In this document: positions 35,211-64,000 of the stretch, one piece after another
Layout: each line of letters opens with the position of its first letter
How positions within the stretch are numbered: the stretch's first letter is position 1
Source: Diadophis punctatus similis
Taxonomy: Eukaryota; Chordata; Lepidosauria; Squamata; Dipsadidae
Direction: 5' to 3'
Assembly: GCA_023053685.1 (NCBI GenBank)
Contig: JALIGW010000028.1
Location: 5,898,501-5,962,500, forward strand
DNA length: 64,000 bases
Translations under genes and position numbers: made by a program
The notes under the pieces: generated by a model
Seen by the model: the letters and a program-made list of their open reading frames with translations, nothing else
The model's database searches: none
Told to the model about the DNA's origin: nothing

Positions 35211-35506
35211 AGTGCAAACAGCGAGGGTGATCACCAAGGGAGACCTGGGGGGAGGGGCGAGCTCCTCTTGATCCACTTCAGTCCTCCGGCAGCAAAGATC
35301 CCTCGCGCTCTCCGACTGCTCCAGGAACGCAAAGGACGCTACTACTCGCTCGGACGTGTAACTGAACCAAGGTGTTACGCCCACGCTGGGGAAACTTCGC
35401 AGAGCCCAAGAAAGCCGGGAAGGATTTTTGTACTGAGTTCTATAAAATCACATTTGCTCTCGAGAGGATCTGATTCTGGGGGATCCTTCGCCGCTTCCTA
35501 CAAAAA
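35211..35506 (+). other. THBS1: THBS1 exon 1 (5' UTR, non-coding)
   Basis: The start is inferred about 30 bp downstream of a TATA-like TTAAAGG, at an initiator-like TCAGTG. The end is set by a strong donor GTAAGT at 35507. No in-frame continuation to the THBS1 start exists, matching the non-coding first exon of the human gene. The 5' boundary is approximate. Confidence 0.6.
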
Positions 35507-35590
35507 GTAAGTCCTGAAGACATTTTTTTTTCTCCTACAACTTCGCTTGGAAAAGACAATCAAGATACATAGAAAAAAAGCTACAGCGCT

Positions 35591-35848
35591 GTTCCTTCCT
35601 TCCTTCCTTCCTTCCTTCCTTCCTTCCTTCCTTCCTTCCTTCCTTCCTTCCTTCCTTCCTTCCTTCCTTCCTTCCTCCTTCCTTCCTTCCTTCCTTCCTT
35701 CCTTCCTTCTTTCTTTCTTTTCTTTCTTTCTTTTTTCTTTCTTCTTTCTCTTCCTTTCTTCCTTTCTCTTCCTTTCTTCCTTTCTTCCTTTCCTTCCTTC
35801 CTTCTTTCCTTCCTTCCCATTCTTTCCCTTCCTTCTTCTACCTTGCTC
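35591..35848 (+). repeat. (TTCC)n polypyrimidine tract in THBS1 intron 1
   Basis: About 115 bp of nearly pure TTCC repeats (35592-35708) followed by about 140 bp of degenerate C/T-only sequence. It ends about 190 bp before the THBS1 start codon. A tract this long can form triplex (H-) DNA. Confidence 0.95.
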
Positions 35849-36039
35849 ACTCGGGGTTTTGGTCTGTAGTTACGATTTCTCCCTCTTCCTCCTCCATCTC
35901 ACCGCTCCTTCCTAACTTGCGCGCTTCTTCTTCGAGACGGCTGCTTGTGGTTAGGGAGGTGCGAGGGCGATAATCCGAGACCGTCGAGTGACGGTATGTT
36001 TCTTGCTTGAAGGTTGTCCCTTGGGGCGAGATTCCTGCC

Positions 36040-54637
<18,598 letters not shown>

Positions 54638-55859
54638 TTGGAAGGCAATTAATTATAGAAATTCAAAATGCTGGTATTGCACCTTCTGAACTGTTAAATT
54701 TCTAGGAACCTTGGGGGACCATTTGTTGTGTTGTGTTGTGTTTTTTGCTCATTCCTCTCTTCCTGCCTTCGTGAGGCTCAGACTACATGACCTGTTTCGA
54801 GGGAATGCTTTTGAGAGAGAGAGAAATTTGCAGCTCTTCCCATCTGACCTCTGTTAGCACAGAAGAAACATGTCTTCCAGGAACAAGAACATTCCTCCGC
54901 TTCAGAAATGAATAGACATTTCTTTGAGAAAGAAGTTTGTAGTAGCTGGGCATTGTCACTGCCTCTTTTTAACTGGAGGTCCAATGGATCAGCACTTTTG
55001 CAACAAGGGTATCTTTATGTGGACTACTTAAAAATTAAACCAGAGGTTTCAACCTATAGAAGAAGGAAGGGAAGAAGGTTTGAGTTAGGTTTGAGTTTGC
55101 CTCACTTTCTAAAAGAGAACTATGCTTCCTAGGGTTTATGTCAAGTTAAATTGGATGAATTGTTACATACTGTCCTGGATCATTATCCAGTGCACATTTG
55201 CTCAGGCGTAAGCCCCACTTAATTCAGCAGTATGGATCAATTTATGCTCACACCTAAGATTATACCTTAGTTCTGTTTCCACAAATAGGGCCTACTTTGC
55301 TTAATTGTGTAGGAAAATACTTGCAAGTTATACTTGCTAACTAGCCACATGCAATATTTACAAATTTTAAAAAATCTACAATGGGGCAAATGAAAGAACA
55401 ATCATAGCACATTTGATTGAAGTAGGTTTAGGGGGGGGGAATGGAGGGCAAGGAACATATGGGTAAAGCCAAGATTTCCTGTGCTGCTGCATCCACGATC
55501 TGGTTCTCATGCAGATCCAGCAACAATATTAAAAGTGTCAAAAAGCACTTTCATCTCAATTTAGCACTTGTGGTGGCCTTCAAGTAACTTTTTAAACATT
55601 TTTATGAAAGTTTCAAAAGCACAATGAGTGATGAGTGCGGTTAAATTTAAAATTCTGTTCTGTTAAATGCAAGGGTGAGGGTGTTTTTTTTAAATGTTCC
55701 AAAAATTGTTTTTGTGGAAGACATCTGTAGATAAAATAAGTGTAAAATATTTATTTTTTACCTATCCTGCCTGTTCCGAATAACAAAGGACTGTAGATTA
55801 AAACGGAAACAATGCGTCAAGACTATCCATGTTGCTACATTTTTCTATGACAGAAAGAT

Positions 55860-55880
55860 TGTAAATAAAGGTTATTTATT
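55860..55880 (+). promoter_or_regulatory. Pumilio-type site and AU-rich nonamer in THBS1 3' UTR
   Basis: TGTAAATA (Pumilio consensus) is followed within 5 bases by TTATTTATT (AU-rich decay nonamer). AATAAA overlaps the first motif and could act as a proximal poly(A) signal. Confidence 0.45.
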
Positions 55881-56148
55881 GTTCTAAATGAATTTTGATA
55901 GTTACTTTTAATACTATTTTAGATTGCAAAGAGTAAGTTCCCCTAAGCAATGTGGAACAATAGGGTAGGGATTGTTCTCAGTGTGTTTTCTTCCTCTGTG
56001 CAAAACAGCTGACAAAGTAACCAAGCAGGCTACTTATTGTTGTATTGCCAAAGCAGACAATGTATACATGTTGACTGTCCCTGTCGGTCAAGAAAAAAAA
56101 TGGAATAGCTTCAAATTACCGTAGGTCACAATCCTTTGACCTATGTTA

Positions 56149-56156
56149 TTTGCACA
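56149..56156 (+). promoter_or_regulatory. miR-19-type 8-mer seed match in THBS1 3' UTR (site 1)
   Basis: TTTGCACA is the 8-mer complement of the miR-19 seed. THBS1 is an established target of the miR-17-92 cluster in mammals. Function here is inferred. Confidence 0.5.
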
Positions 56157-56863
56157 GGAGGTATTCATGTGTTGGCCTTACCACCTTTGTAATACTGCTG
56201 GTTAAGATTATGGTACATTCCTATTGGTCAGTATGCCAAATAAAAAAGAAAATATCTGTCTGGAGGATACAGAGGACTAAGGGCATCATTTCATTCCATC
56301 AGAATACCCAATTTTCTCACCAGTGTGGACTCCAGAAGACACATTGCATAGGGAGGGCGTGTTTGGAGCATCATTTGAAGACTGCTTGTAGTGTAAGACT
56401 AGCTTCACTTTCTCTACAAACCTGTTACTAGAAAACAAGGAATGTCAAAAGGCAATTTTTTTAAATATACAAATATTACCTCATTGTTGTTTGACTGAAA
56501 AATGAAAGAAAGAAAAAACCTTTGGATCAAACAGAGTTTAAATATCTAACAAAATTTAAAGCTACTGTAGTATTAGAAGGAGGTTTTTTTAAATAAAAAA
56601 TATATATTGCAAGTTGTATATAGTCAAAATTCATATTCCCAGTAAGAAAACAGCATTGGAACAGTGCTGAGAACAATTTCTTATATTCTGTTAGATTTTT
56701 TTTCTCTCTGACATCTTGTATTCTATTCCTTGAATTTGTATAAATTATTTTTTTTTCATAACTGTTGGAATAGTTAATCTCCTGTTTGTGTAGATGTTCT
56801 ATTTAAATAAATTATCAGGAAATGCTACCTGTAGGGCTGTAGTGTTTCTATTTTTATATTTCA

Positions 56864-56871
56864 TTTGCACA
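56864..56871 (+). promoter_or_regulatory. miR-19-type 8-mer seed match in THBS1 3' UTR (site 2)
   Basis: Second TTTGCACA, within 200 bp of the poly(A) signal, where sites tend to be effective. Confidence 0.5.
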
Positions 56872-57023
56872 CTGAACTGAAGAATGATTTTATTTTCCTC
56901 CCCAGTAGTGTTGCTATTAGTAAATACTTTTTTTTCAAAGAATGAGCATATTTTGTACACATTTTAACCATTTTACAGTTTTAAAAGATGTAAATTGTGT
57001 GATAAAATTTCCCATGTACATGA

Positions 57024-57029
57024 AATAAA
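57024..57029 (+). promoter_or_regulatory. THBS1 distal poly(A) signal
   Basis: AATAAA in an AT-rich context at the end of the long 3' UTR. Other AATAAA hexamers lie at about 55863 and 56807 and may be alternative signals. Confidence 0.6.
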
Positions 57030-57299
57030 AATTTCAAAGTTTATATTTACAACTTTTAGCTATGGCTTCATATTTTTCTTTCTATTTTCATTAAAACAAA
57101 AAAGGAAGTTATTCCACTTCAATACTTCTTCCATCGATATACCACTAAAACTATCCTAGTTTATTTGTTTGTTTGTAACCTTCAATTAGCCGAAACAATT
57201 TAATATAGGGCAACAATTTTGGAATCACGGTACCTCAAGTGCAGTAACCTAAAGTAAGGTTCTACATTTAGGCAAGAAAAACAAAATGCACAGGTACAG

Positions 57300-58015
57300 T
57301 ATATGTGGTACCTTGCTCAACAGTAGTAACTGTGAGAGGGACCTTGGAGTCCTAGTGGACAACCATTTAAATATGAGCTAGCAGCGTGCAGCAGCTGCCA
57401 AAAAAGCCAACACAGTTCTAGGCTGCATTAACCGAGGGATAGAATCAAGATCACGTGAAGTGTTAATACCATTTTACAATGCCTTGGTAAGGCCACACTT
57501 GGAATACTGCATTCAGTTTTGGTCACCACGATGCAGAAAGGATGTTGAGACTCTGGAAAGAGTGCAGAGAAGAGCAACAAAGATGATTAGGGGACTGGAA
57601 GCTAAAACATACGAAGAACGGTTGCAGAAACTGGGTATGTCTAGTTTAATGAAAAGAAGGACTAGGGGAGACATGATAGCAGTGTTCCAATATCTCAGGG
57701 GTTGCCACAGAGAAGAGGGAGTCAAGCTATTGTCCAAAGCACCTGAGGGTAGGACAAGAAGCAATGGGTGGAAACTAATCAAGGAGAGAAGCAACTTAGA
57801 ACTAAGGAGACATTTTTCTGACAGAACAATTAATCAGTGGAACAGCTTGCTTCCAGAAGTTGTGAATGCTCCAACACTGGAAGTTTTCAAGAAGATGTTG
57901 GATAACCATTTGTCTGAAGCGATGTAGGGTTTCCTGCCTAAGCAGGGGGTTGGACTAGAAAACCTCCAAGGTCCCTTCCAACTCTGTTATTCTAGTCTAT
58001 TCTATTCTAAAGAAT
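57300..58015 (+). mobile_element. CR1 LINE, ORF2 C-terminus and 3' tail
   Basis: The frame at 57460-57927 encodes NALVRPHLEYCIQFWSPRCR then ETLERVQRRATKMIRGLEAK and INQWNSLLPEVVNAPTLEVF, textbook CR1. A frame upstream (ERDLGVLVDNHLNMS) is broken by a stop. The tail CCAAGGTCCCTTCCAACTCT ends in CTATTCTATTCTA, the pentanucleotide tail of snake CR1. 5'-truncated. Confidence 0.92.
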
Positions 58016-58669
58016 GCATAGAAAACCCAGGACCCATTAACTTCCACTGAATTGAAACTTCAAGGATCCTCAAACCAGTTGTATCCACAAATATGTGATC
58101 ACTGCAGTGCCATGCTTTATAAAATATAAAATAGTAATAATTAGAGATGTGAAAATATTTGATGTGTAGAATATATGGGTTTGGGTAATCCATCACCAAA
58201 ATGAAACTTAATCTTTGGAATATTTTAGTCTTTATCTCGAACAACAACGAGCTCTTTTGAGGGGAATGGGATTGAAAGTTATGGAAAGAAATAAGGTTGT
58301 TCTGGGAAGAAGTGGGTGTTTGGGTTTACCCTAATCAAAGCCTGGAACACTTTTGTTGTTCTGCAGTTCAGTTCAACACAGAAAGGCTGGTGAGAGTTGG
58401 CCCCTTCTTCCCTTTGCAGTTTCCAGCAGCTGATACCCCCAGTCATGTTTTTAGTCCTCTTCATCCCTCTCTCTCATCAGCTGTTGCTGCTACCATTGAT
58501 ATCCAGCACTGCTTATCCCACTGGATTGCCTGCCCAATATTGTTCAAGTGCCTTCCCTTTCCTCCCCTCAGCTGCTGCTATACAACATCCAGTCATCCAA
58601 TTTGTAAGAGCAAAATCAACTCCAAAGACCATACAGATCCATGATTGGCAAGGCCATCTCCCATCAGAG

Positions 58670-58993
58670 TAAGAGAGTTGGAAGGGACCTTGTAGGTCAT
58701 CTAGTCCAACCCCCCGCTCAAGCAGAAGTCCCTACACCATTTCTGACAAATGGCAGTCCAATTTCCTCTTGAAAGTCTCAAATTGTTGGAGCTCTCACAA
58801 CCTCTGAAGGCAAGCTGTTCCACTGGTTGATCGCTCTCACTGTCAGAAATTTTCTCCTTATTTCCAGGTTGAATCTCTCCTTGGTCAGTTTCCATCCATG
58901 AGTCCTTGTCTGACTTCTTGGTGCCTTGGAAAATAGCCTGACCCCCTCCTCTCTGTGGCAGCCCCTCAAGTATTGGAACACTGCTATCATCTT
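58670..58993 (-). mobile_element. CR1 LINE 3' region
   Basis: Reverse-strand frame reads MIAVFQYLRGCHREEGVRLF then NLEIRRKFLTVRAINQWNSL. The tail includes the uninterrupted CATTTGTCAGAAATGGTGTA site that carries a MITE in the copies at 16626 and 63306. Confidence 0.9.
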
Positions 58994-59045
58994 GAACTAC
59001 ACCCAGTGCTAACAGCCAATTCTCAAACGTCTTCCTAAAAGCCAT

Positions 59046-60050
59046 CGGGGTCTGTTTATATGGATCTCAGGAGTAATATTATTTCAAAGGGTGAACACAA
59101 CAACAAAGAAACAATATTTTCTGGGTTCCATTACTTAATTGATGACATTAGGAGCATGCTGACCTGGTCTGATTTTATAGGATAGAAAGAAACAATTCAG
59201 GAGGGGAGAGGTTGTCCTGTAAATATTCAAGTTTTATGCCACAAATAAAGAGCATGATAGATAATCACCAGCATCTTGAATTGTTTCCAGAAACCAACTT
59301 GGAGAGAGTGTAGCTTGCAAAGTTACAAGTTTACATGGGCATATTGTGGTGTGACCATAATTACCTATGCGCTAAATTCTGGATCAGCTATAGCTTCCAA
59401 GATCTTCAAGGGCAGCACCACATAAGGCACATGCTGCAATCCAACCATGAAGCAGCCAAGAAATGAGTAATAGTGAAAATGACCTTCCCATCTCTCTCAT
59501 TCTCCTGGCCTGTAATTTTCCCAGTCTTCTCCTACACTCTCTTCAGCCATCCCAGCTGCTGCATTTTTGGCTTTTTCCACGCTTTCCCTCATTCCAGTAC
59601 GCTAGCCTGGAACAAGTATGTTTCAGTCCAGGCCCAGGGCAAAATGGTCCAATTCTGTTCTGCAAATGGAACAAAACTTTTGAAACTTGAGTTTCAGTTC
59701 TGGCAGAACATCACCCAAAATGACCTGTGCAGAGAAACATGGAACAACTTATACACAGAATGTTTTGCACATCTCTAAAACAAAATAGCCTATTGATTCC
59801 TACTGTTTGTACAGATTCATTACTGTTCTGGTCTTCAATTTTTTTTCTGATTACTTATTCCAAGCAATTCAATCACAAAATTTAAAAAAATGATTGAAAA
59901 AATGGTTAGAAAATAGAAAATTGATTTTCAGAAGAAATTACCAAGGCGAAAAAACTTTATCAACAACGAAGGAAATATATTCAGGATTTTTTAATTGGCA
60001 AGATGAATAATCAGTATTAAATTTATGCCAGAATTCATGTTTTCTACATA
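59046..60050. other. Intergenic, no supported feature
   Basis: No gene or repeat recognised. Confidence 0.4.
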
Positions 60051-60054
60051 TCAG

Positions 60055-60285
60055 GGCCAAGGTGAGGAATTTATGTAGAAGTGTTTATTATTTATTATTT
60101 TATCTTTCATTCAGGAACTCAAGGTGGTGTATCCTCACCCCACAGTAGTAATTCTGTAAAATCGGTTGTGTTGAAAAAAAGTGATCAGTTTAAAGTCACC
60201 CAGAATTTCCATGGCTGAAGGTGGGCTTGAACCTGTGTCTCCCCGTTACAAGACCAACACTCAACCACTATACCACACAGTATCT
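60055..60285 (-). mobile_element. SINE-like element
   Basis: The reverse strand gives TATAGTGGTTGAGTGTTGGT and GAGACACAGGTTCAAGCCCA (tRNA A/B-like boxes), and the far end has AAGGTGGTGTATCC. Family uncertain. Confidence 0.55.
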
Positions 60286-60319
60286 GTCTTTATACCCATG
60301 AAACAGCTTTCCACAAAGT

Positions 60320-60500
60320 GAGGAAGATCTGTCACTACATGAGTACTAAATGTTACAGCAGAAACAGCAAATGCTTCCTATTTGGATGGTATTTTGCATA
60401 CCATGATAAGGCTTTAATGGTGTGCAAAATACCATCCCAATAGGAAGCTTTTCTTGTTTCTGCTGTAACATTTATACTCATATAATGATAGATCTTCATC
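60320..60500. repeat. Imperfect inverted duplication, about 180 bp
   Basis: Left AAATGTTACAGCAGAAACAG and GATGGTATTTTGCATACCAT are mirrored by ATGGTGTGCAAAATACCATC and CTGCTGTAACATTTATACTC. Arms are about 85 bp and roughly 85 percent alike, with almost no loop. Confidence 0.85.
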
Positions 60501-60509
60501 ATGCTAATG

Positions 60510-61825
60510 TTGCTAATCAGTTAATCAGAGGTGAGATTAGCCCCAATCCTTCTGGAAAACTCTCGAAACATTTTTTTTCCCCATCAGGTCTGGGAATCCC
60601 CTGACAGCAGGGAGTCTATATGGTGATGACATCACACGTAACTTTCTGATTTTGACTCTCTTGCAACTTGGTTTTAGTAATTAAGTGTTTTGATTGATTT
60701 TATAATATGTATCGATCATTGGTTTTATTGGGAGTCACCTTGTGCGAGACAGGTGGTCATATAAATTGAGATTAGACAGACAGACAGACAATTATAAATA
60801 AGCTGGTCAATTCTAATAGTCTTAACATATAGCAGGCCAGTTAAATTAAGGACCCATCATCTAAGCAAAGTTATATATAGCTGTGGACCCCCCCTCCATA
60901 CATGTATATACATACTTAGTACTGAACAGCATGTAAGATAAAAATATACTTTATGTATCTAATAAAAAGACATTTCAATGTTGACAGCTTTGAAATATTT
61001 TACATAAATAAAAATAATATATGTGATTGCAGAACTTCTGTCTAATACATGATGGGAACAGATGTACATAATGCCCTGTTCCATGGAGTTTGTTTGATGT
61101 TAGTGAGGCACTGGACCAGTTTCACCTGGATAACAGCCAATGCCTTTGTAAAGTGGATAATTGTAGCTCACAGCTTTAAAAGTTTAAAATGGGTATACTT
61201 AAACCAGCCATTTCAAAATGGCACACATAAATCATCCAGAAATAGAATGCACTTTTGAAACAAAAAGAACTGCATGAAAGTAAAGCCATGGGCTTTCTTT
61301 TTATGAAAACTTCACAGCATTATTCGAAGCTGCACAAATTCTTCTTGTTGTAAAGATCAGTTAAATAGGCCACTTTGGTGTTTTTCTAATATAGGTTTCT
61401 AACCAACCAAAGCAACTGGATACGAGTCATGCTATAACAGCTTTACAGCCCCCTCCAATAGCTGGTCTAGCAGGGGACTGCAGATTTAGGAAACATTTCC
61501 TAAACAAATCTTCTCTCAAACAATTTTAGATACCAATAATTTGAAATTTTCTGTCCATATTTCTAATAAGATACACTATTGGTTTTAGGGAATTTGAGAA
61601 TTGTCCTTTCGTTGTTTTGTTGCCAGCATGTTATATCCATGTTAATTACCAGTCTTATGCTTTTAATTGGGGCCAACTCCTCTCAAAACAAAGTACCATG
61701 TTTGTAACAATGGTATTGTGTATATACACGATCACTGTTTGTTCCATATTCTAATTACAGCTATTCATCAGTGCAGGACCTTCTTTGGTGTAGAATTACT
61801 TAATTTGTACATAAACCATAGTAAT
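60510..61825. other. Intergenic, no supported feature
   Basis: AT-rich with a short (ACAG)n run near 60775. No gene is recognised. Confidence 0.4.
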
Positions 61826-61828
61826 GAT

Positions 61829-62345
61829 GATATGATATGATATGATATATGATATATGATATATGATATGATATAATAATGTAAAGTAATGTAATGTAAT
61901 GTAATAATATAAATGTAATGTAACATAATGTAACGTAACGTAACGTAACAATACAATACAATAATACAATAATACTATAATATTATAATATAATATAATA
62001 TAATATAATATAATATAATATAATATAATATAATATAATATAATATAATATAATATAATATAATATAATATAATATAATATAATATAATATAATATAATA
62101 TAATATAATAATATAATATAACATAACATAACATAACATAACATAACATAACAATGCTATACTATACTATACTATACTATACTATACTATACTATACTAT
62201 ACTATACTATACTATACTATACTATACTATACTATACTATACTATACTATACTATACTACACTACACTACACTACACTACACTACACTACACTACACTAC
62301 ACTACACTACACTACACTACACTACACTACACTATACTATTATAA
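61829..62345 (+). repeat. Pentanucleotide cascade: TATGA, GTAAT, GTAAC, TAATA, ACATA, ACTAT, ACTAC
   Basis: Continuous 5-bp periodicity for more than 500 bp with the unit changing stepwise. Main blocks: TAATA about 61980-62110, ACATA 62120-62152, ACTAT 62159-62258, ACTAC 62259-62332. Apparent open frames here are repeat artefacts. Confidence 0.95.
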
Positions 62346-62347
62346 TA

Positions 62348-62562
62348 AGAAGAGCGGAGGTGGTGCAGCACTGCAGTTCAGCAGTTCAGGCTGTTCAAAT
62401 CTCACAGGCTCAAGGTTGACTCAGCCTTCCATCCTTCTGAGGTCAGTAAAATGAGGACCCAGATTGTTTGGGGCAATATGCTGAACTCTGTAAACCGCTT
62501 AGAAAGGGCTGTAAAGCACTATGAAGTGGTATATAAGTCTAAGTGCTATTGCTATTGCTATA
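62348..62562 (+). mobile_element. tRNA-derived squamate SINE inside the pentanucleotide array
   Basis: GCGGAGGTGGTGCAGCACTG to TAAACCGCTTAGAAAGGGCT, tail GCTATTGCTATTGCTA running straight into TAATA repeats. Confidence 0.9.
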
Positions 62563-62935
62563 TTATAATATAATAATATTATAATATAATATAATATAAT
62601 ATAATATAATAAATATAATATAATATAATATAATATAATATAATATAATATAATATAATATAATATAATATAATATAATATAATATAATATAATATAATA
62701 TAATATAATATAATATAATATAATATAATAATATTATAATATAATATTATAATATAATATAATATAATATAATATAATATAATATAATATAATATAATAT
62801 AATATAATAATATAATATAATATAATATAATATAATATAATAATTTAATTTAATTTAATTTAATTTAATTTAATTTAATTTAATTTAATTTAATTTAATT
62901 TAATTTAATTTAATTTAATTTAATTTAATTTATAG
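62563..62935 (+). repeat. (TAATA)n then (TTTAA)n pentanucleotide array
   Basis: About 280 bp of TAATA-type units followed by about 90 bp of perfect TTTAA units, abutting the CR1 copy with no spacer. Confidence 0.95.
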
Positions 62936-63830
62936 TGCAGAGAAGAGCAACCAAGGTGATTAGGGGACTGGAGGCTAAAACATACAATGAATGGTTCCAA
63001 GTACTCGGCATGGCTAGTCTAGTGAAGAGAAGGACCAGGGGAGACATGATAGCAGTGTTCCAATATTTGAGGGGCTGCCACAGAGAGGAGGGAGTCAAGC
63101 TATTTTCCAATGCACCCGAGGGCCAGACAAGGAATAATGGATGGAAATCGATCAAGGAGAGATTCAACCTAGAAATAAGGAGAAATTTTCTGACAGTGAG
63201 AACAATCAACCAATGGAACAGCTTTCCTTCAGAAGTTGTAGGAGCTTCATCACGGGAAGCTTTCAAGAAGAGACTGGACTGCCATTTGTCAGAAATGGTG
63301 TAGGGCAGTGATGGCGAACCTATGGCACGCGTGCCACAGGTGGCACGCGGAGCCATATCTGCCAGCACGTGAGCCGTTGCCCTAACTCAGCTCCAGTGCA
63401 CATGTGCGTGCCGGCCAGCTGATTTTCGGCTTGTTCGGAGGCTCTGGAAGGGCATTTTCGGCCTCCGGAGGGCCTCCTGGAGGGTGGGGGAAGCCGTTTT
63501 CGCCCTCCCCAGGCTCCAAGAAAACCTCTGGAGCCTGGGAAGGGTGAAAAATGGGCCTACCGGGCCCACTCGAAGTCGGGAAATGGGGGAGCGGGGAGAT
63601 TGTGTGCGCATGCACGGGGGACCGGGCAACACAGGGGGATCACACACAGATGTGCAGGGGGGCATTACATTATGGATGTGGGCACTCACATGTGTGCAAT
63701 AGCGTGCACACGCGTGTTTTTGGCACCCGAGGAAATAAAGGTTCGCCATCACTGGTGTAGGGTCTCCTGCTTGGGTGAAGGGTTGGACTAGATGACCTAC
63801 AAGGTCTCTTCCTATTCTGTTAATCTGTTA
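62936..63830 (+). mobile_element. CR1 LINE 3' region, interrupted by a hAT MITE
   Basis: The frame at 62935-63303 encodes RRATKVIRGLEAKTYNEWFQ then INQWNSFPSEVVGASSREAF, closely matching the copy at 57460. The 3' tail resumes after the MITE at 63755 (GTGTAGGGTCTCCTGCTTGG). Confidence 0.92.
63306..63754 (+). mobile_element. hAT MITE (CAGTGATGGCGAACCT family) in CR1 tail, 449 bp
   Basis: Ends CAGTGATGGCGAACCTATGG and AAGGTTCGCCATCACTG; perfect 8-bp duplication GTGTAGGG (63298-63305, 63755-63762), both copies being CR1 sequence. Confidence 0.95.
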
Positions 63831-64000
63831 AATTAATATAATTAATATAATAATACAATACAATACAATACATTTTTATAAATAACATAGGCTGTTTTAA
63901 GCATTTTTATTTATTGAATTTATATAGCTGCTCATCTCACCTAAAGTGACTCCTTTGGGAACTAATATAGTTAAAACTGTCAGATTTTAGATTTAGAGAA
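63830..64000. other. AT-rich end of window
   Basis: Short (ATACA)n run at about 63852-63872, then unremarkable sequence up to the edge. Confidence 0.5.

Noticed and set aside
35547..35915. 122-codon frame rich in Leu/Pro/Ser/Phe and its Lys/Glu/Arg mirror
   Set aside because: Pure translation of the TTCC microsatellite.
57460..57927. 155-codon frame as a possible host gene
   Set aside because: It is the C-terminus of CR1 reverse transcriptase in a 5'-truncated LINE copy.
61796..62345. Tyr/Ile- and Thr/Leu-repeat open frames
   Set aside because: Translations of pentanucleotide arrays, where a 5-bp period keeps frames open.

Overview
The window is vertebrate nuclear DNA, almost certainly from a squamate reptile and most likely a snake. 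Evidence: one large multi-exon vertebrate gene with GT-AG splice sites; CR1 LINE tails with CTATT-type ends; tRNA-derived SINEs of squamate type; fragments matching the BovB/RTE 3' tail; many non-autonomous hAT-like elements with 8-bp target duplications; and very long pentanucleotide arrays. The species call is inference. No bacterial-type operon, CRISPR array, prophage or RNA gene is visible.

The only protein gene I can support is a complete plus-strand thrombospondin-1 (THBS1), about 35211-57050. It has one non-coding exon and 21 coding exons. Summing the coding exons gives 3501 coding nt plus a stop, 1167 residues, against 1170 in human TSP1. The domain order is complete: signal peptide, N-terminal TSPN domain, trimerising CxxxC and coiled coil, von Willebrand C domain, three type 1 (TSR) repeats, EGF-like repeats, calcium-binding type 3 repeats with an RGD, and the C-terminal lectin-like domain. 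A CpG-rich promoter with an inverted CCAAT box and a TATA-like box lies upstream. The 3' UTR is about 2.4 kb, with two miR-19-type 8-mers, an AU-rich nonamer, a Pumilio-type site and a terminal AATAAA.

Layout. 1-33.5 kb: upstream intergenic DNA made of transposon debris (two TAAGGTGACCAGA-ended elements, GGTGGGTT-ended MITEs, palindromic GGCAACTTTAAG MITEs, CR1/L2/RTE LINE tails, SINEs, microsatellites) separated by featureless AT-rich stretches. 33.5-36.9 kb: CpG-rich THBS1 promoter, exon 1, a pyrimidine tract in intron 1 and exon 2. 36.9-57 kb: THBS1, whose introns hold several MITEs and SINEs, a near-perfect inverted duplication of about 360 bp, and a partial duplicate of exon 13. 57-64 kb: downstream DNA with CR1 copies, a cascade of pentanucleotide arrays over 1.1 kb, and a hAT MITE inside a CR1 tail.

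I found no undescribed multi-gene system. The most interesting observations are: (i) the same hAT MITE inserted at the same position of two CR1 copies in opposite orientations; (ii) a three-element hAT nest whose order can be read from target duplications; (iii) a decaying partial copy of THBS1 exon 13 that keeps the presumed ancestral first codon; (iv) the inverted duplication in intron 17; and (v) NRF1-like GCGCATGCGC palindromes carried by several MITE families.
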